Part shown: positions 48,030 to 57,346 of the stretch, one piece after another
Position numbering within the stretch: the first letter of the stretch is position 1
Layout of the letters: each line of letters begins with the position of its first letter
NCBI GenBank assembly: GCA_029593505.1
Contig: JAKTNI010000002.1
Span: 1-64,000, forward strand
Source: Streptococcus suis
Lineage (GTDB): Bacteria > Bacillota > Bacilli > Lactobacillales > Streptococcaceae
DNA: 64,000 nt
Direction of reading: 5' to 3'
Made by a program: the position numbers and the translations under genes
The notes under the pieces: generated by a model
The model's database searches: none
What the model was told of the DNA's origin: nothing
Seen by the model: only the letters and a program-made list of their open reading frames with translations

Positions 48030-49145
48030 ATGTTAAGAAATACCCTCGGAATTGTAAATATTGAAGGAAACAACGTTCACTTTGGTGATGTGATGGGACA
48101 CCGCGGTATTCAGGCTTTTGGTTTCTTAGGTCGTTACCGTCTCATAGACTTCCCTTTATCCAATATGTCAAACTCTGGTATAACTGAATTTCAAGTTTAT
48201 ATGCCAGCCGAAATGCGTTCAACTATTCAGCATGTTGGAACTGGAAAACACTATAATATCAACAGTAAGCGTGGTTCACTTCGCTTGCTAAATAGTACAA
48301 CCGATGCAAATAGTATCTATCGACATGATATCAATGCTTTTTCAGAAAACATTCACTACATTGAGCGTTCTACAAAAGAATATGTATTGATTGCTCCTTC
48401 TTACTTCATCTACAGTCAAGACTTTTCAAAAGTAATGGATGAACATCTAACAACTGGTGCTGATATTACGGTACTATATAAAAATGTTTCTGATGCAAAA
48501 GAGAATTTTATCGGTTGTCAAACCCTCAAATTTGGTGAAGATCGTCGTGTTGTTGCTTTTGAAGATAATCACGGAAAATATAAAAATCGTCCCGTTTCTC
48601 TAGAAGCATACATCATGAAACGAACAGTCTTTATTGATTTGATCAAACGTGCTAATAAGGTTTCTTCACTCTATTGGCTAAAAGATATTCTTCGTGATAC
48701 AGTTGATCAATATAAGATTATGGGTTACGCACATCGTGACTACGTAGCTTGTATCAATACGACAGCTTCTTATTTTAAAACTCAAATTGAACTAATTGAT
48801 CAAGATACTAGGAAATTACTCTTCAAACACGACTGGCCAATCCATACTCAAACCACTGATAGTTCTCCATGTTTATATGGTCCTCTAGCAGAAGTCAAAC
48901 GCAGTCTAATTTCAAATGGTGCTAGTATCAACGGTCAAGTTGAAAACTCTGTCATCGACCGTGATGTCGTCATTGAAGAAGGTGTCGTTATCAAAAACTC
49001 AATCATTCTCAATGGTGTGACGATAAAAAGCGGTGCTAATATAGAGAATGCTATTATTGATAAGGCAACAAAAATTGTTAATCCTGTTGATATTAAAGGA
49101 ACTGAGTCAGCTCCCGCTTATATTAAACCTTACCAAATTATTTAG
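48030..49145 (+). CDS. glgD: Glucose-1-phosphate adenylyltransferase, GlgD subunit
   Basis: A 371-residue paralogue of GlgC in which the GGRGTRL loop is degraded (start LGIVNIEGNNVHFGDVMG), so it is the non-catalytic or regulatory partner found in Firmicutes. The left-handed helix C-terminus is kept. AAAGGA site; 12 bp after glgC. Confidence 0.93.
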   Translation: MLRNTLGIVNIEGNNVHFGDVMGHRGIQAFGFLGRYRLIDFPLSNMSNSGITEFQVYMPAEMRSTIQHVGTGKHYNINSKRGSLRLLNSTTDANSIYRHDINAFSENIHYIERSTKEYVLIAPSYFIYSQDFSKVMDEHLTTGADITVLYKNVSDAKENFIGCQTLKFGEDRRVVAFEDNHGKYKNRPVSLEAYIMKRTVFIDLIKRANKVSSLYWLKDILRDTVDQYKIMGYAHRDYVACINTTASYFKTQIELIDQDTRKLLFKHDWPIHTQTTDSSPCLYGPLAEVKRSLISNGASINGQVENSVIDRDVVIEEGVVIKNSIILNGVTIKSGANIENAIIDKATKIVNPVDIKGTESAPAYIKPYQII

Positions 49146-49153
49146 GAGGTACC

Positions 49154-50599
49154 ATGACCAAACAATCTGTTCTTTTTGTCGCATCTGAAGGCTTACCATT
49201 TATTAAAACAGGAGGCTTGGCCGATGTGATAGGCTCTCTTCCAAAAGAATTGGCTAAACAAGGACTAGATGTCCGAGTAGTGCTTCCACTTTATAAAAAA
49301 ATGGCCATTGAACATCACTCTCATTTTGATTATGTATCAAGTTTCGATGTCCGAGCAGGTGATATTCAGTCTATGGCAAATATCTATAGCCAAGTCGTTG
49401 AGGGAGTAACCTTCTATTTCATCGAGCACCGTGATTTCTTTGAACGAGAAACATTATATGGATATGACGATGATGCTATGCGATTCGGCTTCTTTCAACA
49501 TGCCACTTGTCGTTTACTAGAAGCATTAGACTTTTTCCCAAATGTTATCCACACTCATGATTGGCATACTGCTGCTATTCCATTTCTTTGCCGAACGTTT
49601 TATAGCTACCGTGAAGAATTTCGCAATATAAAACATATTTTTACGATACACAATTTAGCTTTTCAGGGGATTTTTCATAAACAAGCTCTGTGGTCTGCAC
49701 TTGGAATGGACTATAGCTATTATCTTGATGGAATTGCTCGTTTTCATGATGAATGCATCAGTTTCATGAAATTAGGAATTTTGTATGCTGATAAAGTCAC
49801 AACCGTTTCAGAAAGCTACGCTCGTGAAATTCTAACAGAAGAATTTGGTGAAAATATGCAACACGTTCTAGAACTTCGCAGACATGATTTAGTTGGGATT
49901 GTTAATGGAATTGATTACGATAGCTGGGATAGTCAAACAGACCCGCATTTGTTCAAAAATTATAACCTACAAACAATTGCCGATAAAAAAGCAAATAAAC
50001 TAGCTCTGCAAGCTCAATTTGGATTACCACAAGACGAACATGTTTTATTAATCGGTATCGTATCACGTTTAACATGGCAAAAAGGATTCTATCTCTTAAC
50101 CGAAGTACTCGGGCATCTCCTACAAGCTCACGTTCAATTTATCATTTTGGGAAATGGTGAGACGGATATTGAAAATGCCTTTCATCACTTTACAAACACT
50201 TATCCAGATAAATTTGCTTTCTATCGTGGCTACAATGAACCATTAGCTCATCAAATTTATGCTGCTAGTGACCTCTTCCTCATGCCTTCCATGTTTGAAC
50301 CATGTGGTATCAGCCAGCTTATTTCAATGCACTATGGAACTCTACCATTAGTTCGTGAAACAGGAGGACTACTCGATACTGTAACTCCTTACCATATTGA
50401 GACCAAAGAAGGAACTGGTTTTAGTTTCGGTGGTCGAGACGCTTATAGTATGAGACACGTTTATGATTTAGCTCTAGAAACTTACTATGAACGTCCTGAA
50501 GATTGGTTAGCAATGATGAAACAGGCAATGAAGCGTGACTTTAGTTGGAGTACTTCGGCTGAAAAATATATCCAGCTTTATCATGATATTACCAACTAA
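49154..50599 (+). CDS. glgA: Glycogen synthase
   Basis: A 481-residue GT5 enzyme extending alpha-1,4-glucan from ADP-glucose. The KTGGLADV donor loop is at residues 18-25; the C-terminal EPCGISQLISMHYG and RETGGLLDTV are intact. Nine bp after glgD with AGGAGG. Confidence 0.96.
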   Translation: MTKQSVLFVASEGLPFIKTGGLADVIGSLPKELAKQGLDVRVVLPLYKKMAIEHHSHFDYVSSFDVRAGDIQSMANIYSQVVEGVTFYFIEHRDFFERETLYGYDDDAMRFGFFQHATCRLLEALDFFPNVIHTHDWHTAAIPFLCRTFYSYREEFRNIKHIFTIHNLAFQGIFHKQALWSALGMDYSYYLDGIARFHDECISFMKLGILYADKVTTVSESYAREILTEEFGENMQHVLELRRHDLVGIVNGIDYDSWDSQTDPHLFKNYNLQTIADKKANKLALQAQFGLPQDEHVLLIGIVSRLTWQKGFYLLTEVLGHLLQAHVQFIILGNGETDIENAFHHFTNTYPDKFAFYRGYNEPLAHQIYAASDLFLMPSMFEPCGISQLISMHYGTLPLVRETGGLLDTVTPYHIETKEGTGFSFGGRDAYSMRHVYDLALETYYERPEDWLAMMKQAMKRDFSWSTSAEKYIQLYHDITN

Positions 50600-50617
50600 C
50601 TGGCAACATACTCAACT

Positions 50618-50640
50618 GGAGTGAGACTACGGTCCACTCC
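50618..50640 (+). other. Stable hairpin with UACG tetraloop between glgA and glgB
   Basis: GGAGTG-a-GAC-TACG-GTC-CACTCC then TTTT: a 9-bp stem with one bulged A and a C(UACG)G loop, a UNCG-class stable loop. It could cause partial termination or protect the mRNA end, lowering glgB relative to glgCDA. It lies 19-41 bp after the glgA stop. Confidence 0.65.
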
Positions 50641-50661
50641 TTTTCAACAAAGGAGAGTACC

Positions 50662-52500
50662 ATGACCGAATTTACTGACTTAGATTTATACTATTTAAAT
50701 ACAGGTGAACATGCTACCTTGTATGAAAAAATGGGAGCCCACATTGTAAAAGAAGGAAATAAAATTCTCGGAACACAATTCCGTGTCTATGCTCCCAATG
50801 CAAAAGAAATTTTTTTAGTCGGTGACTTCAACCATTGGCAAAAAAGTCATCCGATGCAATTGGAAATCGAGGGGGTTTTTCAACTCTATGTTGCAGATTT
50901 GAAATCATTGGAAAACTACAAATATTTAATCATTACGCAAGATGGACACGAAATCTACAAGGCAGATCCTTACGCATTTTTCAGTCAGATTCGTCCTGAA
51001 ACTGCATCTACAACCTACAATACACGCTACAAATTTAAAGATGACAGTTGGATGTATAACCGAGTGCAGTATGATTTTAAAACGCAACCTGTTTCTATCT
51101 ATGAAGTGCACTTAGGATCATGGAAACAAAAAATCATTAATAAAAATGAAAATGGCGCATCAGTTGATTCCTTTTATTCTTACAAAGAAATTGCTCCACT
51201 ACTCATTGAATACGTTAAAGAACACGGATACACTCATATTGAACTACTTCCCATTATGGAACATCCTCTGGATGCCTCTTGGGGATATCAAGTTACTGGA
51301 TACTATAGTCCAACCAGTCGTTACGGTAAACCCGATGAACTCAAATGCTTCATTGATCAATGTCATCAAGCGGGAATAGGCGTTATTTTAGACTGGGTTC
51401 CCCTCCACTTCTGCAAAGATGCACATGGACTTTATCAATTTGACGGTAGTTGGCTCTACGAATATTCTCATGAAAATGATCGTGAAAATCAACAATGGGG
51501 AACTGTTAATTTTGATCTGAGTAAAGGAAGCACACGCTCTTTCTTACTATCCAATCTCAAATATTGGCTAGAACATTTTCACTTTGATGGGATTCGTGTA
51601 GATGCCTTATCTTACCTACTTTACTGGCGTGGTGAAACAGATGAAGATAAAATCAATTCAGCAGCTATCGAATTTATCAAACGTGTCAATGCTATGGTTC
51701 ATACGGATTATCAGGGAGTCCTCATGATTGCAGAAGATTCTTCCAGCTTTCCTAAAGTGACACATCCTTTAGAGAAAGGTGGGATTGGTTTTGATATGAA
51801 ATGGGATTTAGGTTGGATGAATGATACGCTAAAATTTGTCGAACGTCCTGCTATCTATCGAAAATACCATTCAAATGAAATCACTTTTGGGATGTATTAC
51901 AATCAAAATGAGCACTTTGTTCTACCATTGTCACATGATGAAGTGGTTCACGGAAAACTATCTATTATTGAAAAAATGAATGGTAGTTATGAAGATAAAT
52001 TTCATTTAGCCAGAGTTTATTATAGCTTTTACTTTGCTCATCCCGGTAAAAAATTACTATTTATGGGAAATGAATGGGGGCACATTCGTGAATGGCATGA
52101 ATATACGGAAATGGATTGGAATCTAAAAAGCTTTCCTATTCATGATTCGTTCTCTAAAATGATGCAACATCTCTCTACTTTTTACAGAGAGCATGATGCT
52201 TTTTGGAAATATGATTATCAAGCATATGAAAAAGGCTTTAAATGGATTAAAATTGATACAGAAGCAAGCTGTTACGCATTTTCTCGAATGAGTGATGATC
52301 AAGAAATTTTGACCATTCATAATTTCAACGATCAAGAACTCTTTGAAGTATCCTTAGACTTAGAAGCAGGAACGGAATACAAACTCGTATTCTCTTCCAA
52401 CGCTATTCCAATGGAAACATTTAGCCTCTATCCAGATGAAAATGGAGCTAGTATCACAATTCCGCGATTGACCAGTTTCTACTTGAAACGCATCCGATAA
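50662..52500 (+). CDS. glgB: 1,4-alpha-glucan branching enzyme
   Basis: A 612-residue GH13 branching enzyme. N-terminal CBM48 (FRVYAPNAKEIFLVGDFNHW), catalytic regions DWVPLHF, GIRVDALSYLLYW (nucleophile Asp), IAEDSS (acid/base Glu) and LPLSHDEVVHGK. It adds alpha-1,6 branches. Last gene of the operon; no glycogen phosphorylase gene follows. Confidence 0.95.
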   Translation: MTEFTDLDLYYLNTGEHATLYEKMGAHIVKEGNKILGTQFRVYAPNAKEIFLVGDFNHWQKSHPMQLEIEGVFQLYVADLKSLENYKYLIITQDGHEIYKADPYAFFSQIRPETASTTYNTRYKFKDDSWMYNRVQYDFKTQPVSIYEVHLGSWKQKIINKNENGASVDSFYSYKEIAPLLIEYVKEHGYTHIELLPIMEHPLDASWGYQVTGYYSPTSRYGKPDELKCFIDQCHQAGIGVILDWVPLHFCKDAHGLYQFDGSWLYEYSHENDRENQQWGTVNFDLSKGSTRSFLLSNLKYWLEHFHFDGIRVDALSYLLYWRGETDEDKINSAAIEFIKRVNAMVHTDYQGVLMIAEDSSSFPKVTHPLEKGGIGFDMKWDLGWMNDTLKFVERPAIYRKYHSNEITFGMYYNQNEHFVLPLSHDEVVHGKLSIIEKMNGSYEDKFHLARVYYSFYFAHPGKKLLFMGNEWGHIREWHEYTEMDWNLKSFPIHDSFSKMMQHLSTFYREHDAFWKYDYQAYEKGFKWIKIDTEASCYAFSRMSDDQEILTIHNFNDQELFEVSLDLEAGTEYKLVFSSNAIPMETFSLYPDENGASITIPRLTSFYLKRIR

Positions 52501-52508
52501 AAATTGCT

Positions 52509-52554
52509 AAAAGCTCAAATCAATGTTATTTTAAAACATTGATTTGAGCTTTTT
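52509..52554. terminator. Strong bidirectional terminator after glgB
   Basis: A 19-bp perfect stem (AAAAGCTCAAATCAATGTT and its complement) with an 8-nt loop and A/T tails, between glgB and the convergent binding-protein gene. Confidence 0.92.
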
Positions 52555-52587
52555 TAGGTAGATGATAACTTGTCCAAACTACTTGAT

Positions 52588-53397
52588 TTATTCAGAAATC
52601 GTATAGTTGGAAGCTTCTTCTAAGAATGTATCGTACTCTTTGTTTTCAACAACTTTGTTCACAACAGCATCAATAGCTTCTTTTAGCTCTTTGCTATCCT
52701 TAGGCATGACGATGGCTTTTGCATTATTTTTTTCCGTTGGAAAACTGATTGTTGCAAGCGCCAAATCATCATTTTGTTTAGCATAACCAAGAGCCACAGG
52801 AGTATCCATTAATACCGCTTCAACATGACCAGACTTTAATTCATTGATTGCTTCCCCCATCAATCCAAGTGATACTAAACTAGAATCTGACATATTTTCT
52901 TTTGCATACGTTTCTTGAGTAGAACCTTTTTGAACTGCTACTTTTTTCCCATTTAAATCAGACAATTCTTTATAAGCATCTAAATTTGATTTCTTTATCA
53001 ACAATACATCCGCAACCTGATAATAGGTTTCAGAAAAATCAAATACTTTAGCACGCTCATCTGAGTAAGATAAACCTGCAATTGCAATATCTACCTTACC
53101 AGATTGCACACTATTCAACACATTGTCAAAATTCATAGATGAAATTTCAAGTTTTACGCCTAACTCATCTGCAATTTTTTGAGCCAAAAGAATGTCAGAT
53201 CCTACGATTTGATTTTTTCCATCGACTAATGTTTGAAATTCAAATGGTGCATAGTCAGGGCTTGTCGCGACAACCAAAGTACCTTTTTCCTTAATCTTAT
53301 CAAGCGAAGATGGAGCTGACTGATTAGAAGAACAAGCTGCTAAAGTCAACCCTGCCATGAATGTTACCGCCATTGTTACTATTTTTTTAATTTTCAT
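52588..53397 (-). CDS. Amino-acid ABC transporter binding lipoprotein
   Basis: A 269-residue family 3 solute-binding protein with a lipobox LAAC (Cys22). DYAPFEFQT, DILLAQKIADELG and FDFSETYY are typical of polar amino-acid binders (arginine, lysine or glutamine type); specificity not provable. No permease or ATPase gene is beside it, so it is an orphan that must use a transporter encoded elsewhere. Confidence 0.9.
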   Translation of the reverse strand: MKIKKIVTMAVTFMAGLTLAACSSNQSAPSSLDKIKEKGTLVVATSPDYAPFEFQTLVDGKNQIVGSDILLAQKIADELGVKLEISSMNFDNVLNSVQSGKVDIAIAGLSYSDERAKVFDFSETYYQVADVLLIKKSNLDAYKELSDLNGKKVAVQKGSTQETYAKENMSDSSLVSLGLMGEAINELKSGHVEAVLMDTPVALGYAKQNDDLALATISFPTEKNNAKAIVMPKDSKELKEAIDAVVNKVVENKEYDTFLEEASNYTISE

Positions 53398-53446
53398 TTC
53401 GATATCCTTTTATTCTATTTTCCTTATAATGTATTCCTACCGCCAA

Positions 53447-53494
53447 CTAATCATTCATATTGAACGATCGGACGTTAAAAGTGATTTTTTCCAT
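53447..53494 (-). CDS. Short upstream ORF in the binding-protein leader
   Basis: MEKITFNVRSFNMND (15 codons) with AGAGGTG 5 nt before the ATG, 50 nt upstream of the lipoprotein gene and just after its promoter. No terminator hairpin follows, so it is not a classic attenuator; it may affect translation of the next gene or be non-functional. Confidence 0.4.
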   Translation of the reverse strand: MEKITFNVRSFNMND

Positions 53495-53525
53495 ATTTTC
53501 ACCTCTTTATTTAAAAGATAGACCC

Positions 53526-53554
53526 ATTATAAGTTTATTTTATGCAATTGTCAA
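53526..53554 (-). promoter_or_regulatory. Promoter of the binding-protein gene
   Basis: TTGACA (53554-53549), 17-bp spacer, TATAAT (53531-53526) on the minus strand; full consensus. Confidence 0.9.
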
Positions 53555-53591
53555 TCATTTTTTGTATTTTTATTCATTTTTTTCAAAAAAA

Positions 53592-53613
53592 TAGAAGCTA
53601 TTCCTAGCTTCTA
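53592..53613 (-). terminator. Terminator overlapping the NUDIX gene stop
   Basis: TAGAAGCTA-ttcc-TAGCTTCTA with seven Us on the minus strand; the stem includes the stop codon of the NUDIX gene. Confidence 0.85.
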
Positions 53614-54078
53614 CCTAAAATGTTTGCTCCATCCTGTCTCTTCATCATGCTTTTTATAGAAAAATTCTGAAAGGTGAGGATCATCCATAACTTTCAAAAT
53701 TTCTAATAAATCATAAGCCAAATCCATTTGAGATAACTCTGTTTTTTTGACCCAAGAAACTTCACCTTCTTCTGTTGAACGAAGTTCCCCTGAAAACTCT
53801 GTAGCTTTGTATAGAAAAACAATGTAGCGATGTCCGTCCTTATCTGGCCAATGTTTAATTCCAACCAGACGGGCATTCTTTATTGTTAACCCTGTTTCTT
53901 CATAAGCTTCTCGAACAACTGAATCATGAAAATTCTCGTTCTCTTCTATATGACCTCCCGGAAATGCTACGCCCGACCAACGATACCGTTTTGGATCACG
54001 GATTTGTACAACAACATTTTCTTCATGGTCTTCAATCAAACACATATTGGTTAGAGTAACAGTTTGTTTACGGGACAT
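53611..54078 (-). CDS. NUDIX hydrolase (8-oxo-dGTP diphosphatase-like)
   Basis: A 155-residue NUDIX protein. The box GGHIEENENFHDSVVREAYEET with the REAYEETG core lies at about residues 41-63. Context and length suggest a MutX-type enzyme that clears oxidised dGTP, but NUDIX substrates cannot be read from sequence. Third in a unit with the gluzincin-like and GNAT genes. Confidence 0.88.
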   Translation of the reverse strand: MSRKQTVTLTNMCLIEDHEENVVVQIRDPKRYRWSGVAFPGGHIEENENFHDSVVREAYEETGLTIKNARLVGIKHWPDKDGHRYIVFLYKATEFSGELRSTEEGEVSWVKKTELSQMDLAYDLLEILKVMDDPHLSEFFYKKHDEETGWSKHFR

Positions 54079-54090
54079 AAGGTTCTCCTT

Positions 54091-54822
54091 CTATATTTCT
54101 AGCTGAAACCATGTCAGCAAGTCAACTGGTCGTCCTTGATCGTGCCAATCATGATAGGAATAGAAAACATCTTCTACTGTTCCGAAACTTTCGACAAGAA
54201 GGTCGATTGCTAGGAAACTACGCCAGTACTCGTAAAAAATGGAAGCATAATCTCTATCGTAGGTTGCTTGACCGAACTGAGATAAGTGATGGTAACCGTT
54301 CTTAGATTGAAAAAGTTGAACTAGCTGCTGATTAATCTGTTTTTCTCTTATGTATTCTTCATCAGTAAGAAAATAGCGTCGACTAATATATTCTACCATA
54401 CCTTCTTCAAACCACATGGTTTCTACGTCGTAGTCCAAAAAACATTCACTTTGATGAGCCAATTCATGCCCGATAATCTGTAAAAGAAAATTTGTTGATA
54501 AGGAATGATAATGTTCCACAATCTCTTGTGAGTCTTCAACGGAATAACTCTCCACCTGCTTGAGATAGATATTCTTCCAGACATGTAAATCTGGCGTCAT
54601 CACCATTCGAACATCATTTGTACAGGCTGGGATAGGGCATTCTCGGATGTAGCGTGTTGCTGCTTCCTCATCAGTCCAAATGATTGCCTGAGGAAGTTCC
54701 TCAACCTGAAAATATAGCTGTAAATATTCTAGATAGTCTTGCAACAAGGGCCAATTACTCTCTAGAAAATCTTTATAGTCTGTCAATTGCTGCTCATCAC
54801 TAACTAAAAATAAATTTCTCAC
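54091..54822 (-). CDS. Putative gluzincin-like metalloprotein
   Basis: A 243-residue protein with the zinc motif HELAH at residues 119-123 and a later WFEEGMVEYIS, where a Glu could be the third ligand, as in gluzincin peptidases. No signal peptide or membrane helix, so it is cytoplasmic. Not recognised as a named family. It starts at a 4-nt overlap with the GNAT gene and lies 12 bp before the NUDIX gene. Confidence 0.7.
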   Translation of the reverse strand: MRNLFLVSDEQQLTDYKDFLESNWPLLQDYLEYLQLYFQVEELPQAIIWTDEEAATRYIRECPIPACTNDVRMVMTPDLHVWKNIYLKQVESYSVEDSQEIVEHYHSLSTNFLLQIIGHELAHQSECFLDYDVETMWFEEGMVEYISRRYFLTDEEYIREKQINQQLVQLFQSKNGYHHLSQFGQATYDRDYASIFYEYWRSFLAIDLLVESFGTVEDVFYSYHDWHDQGRPVDLLTWFQLEI

Positions 54823-55142
54823 GCTTCTCTCCTCAAAACCATACGATACTCGGTGCGATCTGCTCCTAGATTGACTGTCTTGCTCACGCCGTCAAAGCGG
54901 AAGTCCACCTTTTCATAGAAAGAAATGGCACGCACATTTCCCTCCAGCACCCAGAGAGAAATCCGTTCGTAGATCTGCATTTTTTTCAAAGCCCCCTGAA
55001 TGAGCTGGTATCCAATTCCTTGATCATAATAATCCACCAAAACATAGAGAGTATAGAGCTCACCGGTCTCCTGCCAAGCTTTCCAATGGACATAAGCCTT
55101 ACCCCTAATCTCCTCCTCTGTTTCCATAGATTTGATAATCAT
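54819..55142 (-). CDS. GNAT acetyltransferase with internal deletion
   Basis: A 107-residue GNAT-type protein, well short of the usual 150-170. The N-terminus VHWKAWQET is the start of the family's first helix, normally followed by about 50 residues before the core beta strand; here it runs directly into GELYTLYVLVDYYDQGIGYQLI (acetyl-CoA loop QGIGYQ). The end (ISFYEKVDFRFDG) is normal. So an in-frame internal deletion has removed the substrate-side segment; activity is doubtful although translation is kept. Confidence 0.75.
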   Translation of the reverse strand: MIIKSMETEEEIRGKAYVHWKAWQETGELYTLYVLVDYYDQGIGYQLIQGALKKMQIYERISLWVLEGNVRAISFYEKVDFRFDGVSKTVNLGADRTEYRMVLRREA

Positions 55143-55166
55143 ATCCCTACCTCCGTCAATGGATTT

Positions 55167-57152
55167 CTACATATTCTTCAACTCAATGACCATGTCACGA
55201 ATTTGCGCTGCCAATTCAAAGTCAAGAACTTCCGCGGCTTCTTGCATTTGTCCTTCCAGTTTCTTGATCATAGCCTTGCGTTCGTCTTTGCTGAGAGCAT
55301 TAAAGTCAACAATTTCTTCCTTGTCCTGAGTGACAGCCTTTGTCACGCTAATTAGGTCACGGATTTCTTTCTTAATGGTCTGTGGAATGATACCATGCTC
55401 TTCATTGTAAGCCATCTGGATTTGACGGCGACGAGCTGTTTCCTCCATAGCCTTGCGCATGGACTCAGTCACCTTATCAGCATACATGATAACATGACCG
55501 TCTGCATTACGAGCAGCACGACCAATCGTCTGAATCAGACCACGCTCATTCCTAAGAAATCCTTCCTTATCCGCATCTAAAATAGCTACTAGACTAACTT
55601 CTGGCACATCAATACCCTCACGCAGCAGGTTGATTCCTATCAAAACGTCAAAAACACCCAAACGTAAATCACGGATAATCTCCGTTCGTTGTAAGGTTTT
55701 AATGTCCGAATGCATATACTTAACTTTTATTCCCATTTCTTTTAGATAATCTGTTAAGTCTTCAGCCATTTTTTTGGTTAGGGTAGTGATAAATGTTCGC
55801 TCTCCTTTTGCAACACGAAGATGGATTTCACCCAACAAATCATCCATTTGCCCCATCGTCGGACGTACTTCTACTTCTGGATCTAAAAGACCGGTCGGAC
55901 GAATAATTTGCTCGACAATCGTTTCTGTTTGCTCCATCTCATAGTCTCCCGGTGTTGCAGACACATAGACAATTTGATGTACATGATCTTCAAATTCTTC
56001 CCTGCGTAATGGACGATTATCCAATGCACTCGGCAACCGAAAACCATAATTAACCAACATCTCCTTACGAGCACGGTCGCCATTGTACATTCCCTTAATC
56101 TGTCCCATGGTCATGTGACTTTCATCAATCATGATAAGAAAATCCTCTGGGAAGAAATCTAGTAGGGTATACGGCGGCTCTCCTTCACGTCGCCCGTCCA
56201 TATGTCGCGAATAGTTCTCTACACCATTCGTGTAACCCATTTCCCGTAGCATTTCAATATCATATTCTGTTCGCTGTTTCAAACGCTGAGCTTCTAACAG
56301 TTTTCCTTCTGCTTCAAAAATCTTAAGCTGTTCCTCAAGTTCTGCTTCAATTTTAGCAATAGCTGTTTCCAAATGTTCATCATTGGTCACGAAGTGAGTG
56401 GCAGGGAAAATCGCTAAATGATCTACTTCTCCCAAGACCATACCCGTCAAACTCTCTATTTCACGGATACGATCTATTTCATCACCAAAAAACTCAACTC
56501 TAAAAGCATGTTCATCCCGAGAGGCAGGAAAAATTTCGACGACATCTCCTCGAACACGAAAACGCCCCCGCTGAAAATCAATATCATTGCGCTCAAACTG
56601 AATATCCACCAAGTCATTAAGCAATTGGTCTCGGGAAAGTTCTTGTCCGGGACGAAGACTGACTACACTATCCGAATATTCTTTTGGAGATCCTAAGCCA
56701 TAAATACACGAGACAGAAGCTACGACAATGACATCATTACGCTCCAGTAAAGCCGAAGTTGCAGAATGACGTAATTTATCAATCTCATCATTAACTGAAC
56801 TATCTTTTTCAATATAAGTATCACTAGAGGGCACATATGCTTCAGGTTGATAATAATCATAGTAAGAAACAAAATACTCCACAGCATTTTCAGGAAAAAA
56901 TTCCTTAAACTCACTATACAACTGACCAGCCAAAGTCTTGTTATGAGCAATAACCAATGTCGGTTTATTTACACGCGCAATCACCTGACTCATTGTATAG
57001 GTCTTTCCTGTACCAGTCGCTCCCATAAGAATCTGCGCTTTTTCTCCACCCTCAATATTCTCCACAAGTGTTTCGATTGCTTGTGGCTGATCTCCAGAAG
57101 GAGAATAGTTTGATACTAATTTAAATTGATTATTTATCTGTTTATTTATCAT
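55167..57152 (-). CDS. uvrB: UvrABC system protein B
   Basis: A 661-residue excision-repair helicase, complete. Walker [13 protein letters not shown] (about residues 44-55), beta-hairpin [16 protein letters not shown]-like DESHMT, helicase motif QTIGRAARN, and the C-terminal UVR domain ([18 protein letters not shown]) that binds UvrC. Monocistronic or leading the GNAT unit 25 bp downstream. Confidence 0.98.
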   Translation of the reverse strand: MINKQINNQFKLVSNYSPSGDQPQAIETLVENIEGGEKAQILMGATGTGKTYTMSQVIARVNKPTLVIAHNKTLAGQLYSEFKEFFPENAVEYFVSYYDYYQPEAYVPSSDTYIEKDSSVNDEIDKLRHSATSALLERNDVIVVASVSCIYGLGSPKEYSDSVVSLRPGQELSRDQLLNDLVDIQFERNDIDFQRGRFRVRGDVVEIFPASRDEHAFRVEFFGDEIDRIREIESLTGMVLGEVDHLAIFPATHFVTNDEHLETAIAKIEAELEEQLKIFEAEGKLLEAQRLKQRTEYDIEMLREMGYTNGVENYSRHMDGRREGEPPYTLLDFFPEDFLIMIDESHMTMGQIKGMYNGDRARKEMLVNYGFRLPSALDNRPLRREEFEDHVHQIVYVSATPGDYEMEQTETIVEQIIRPTGLLDPEVEVRPTMGQMDDLLGEIHLRVAKGERTFITTLTKKMAEDLTDYLKEMGIKVKYMHSDIKTLQRTEIIRDLRLGVFDVLIGINLLREGIDVPEVSLVAILDADKEGFLRNERGLIQTIGRAARNADGHVIMYADKVTESMRKAMEETARRRQIQMAYNEEHGIIPQTIKKEIRDLISVTKAVTQDKEEIVDFNALSKDERKAMIKKLEGQMQEAAEVLDFELAAQIRDMVIELKNM

Positions 57153-57281
57153 ATGTCTATTCTATCATAACTATCCTTATCTTAGAACTTTTCAATTTCT
57201 TTCTTCTATGATAACATTAAAAAAATGAAATTTTCTAACAATTCAATAACTTTTTATGTCACATCTTGTAACATGTCTTCT

Positions 57282-57310
57282 TTGCAAAGATCTACTATCT
57301 ATGATATACT
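57282..57310 (+). promoter_or_regulatory. glnPQ promoter
   Basis: TTGCAA (57282-57287), 17-bp spacer, TATACT (57305-57310). Sequences between here and uvrB show no known GlnR palindrome that I could confirm. Confidence 0.75.
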
Positions 57311-57346
57311 AGAGCAGTTATTTATATTTAGAAAAGGAGTATAAAA

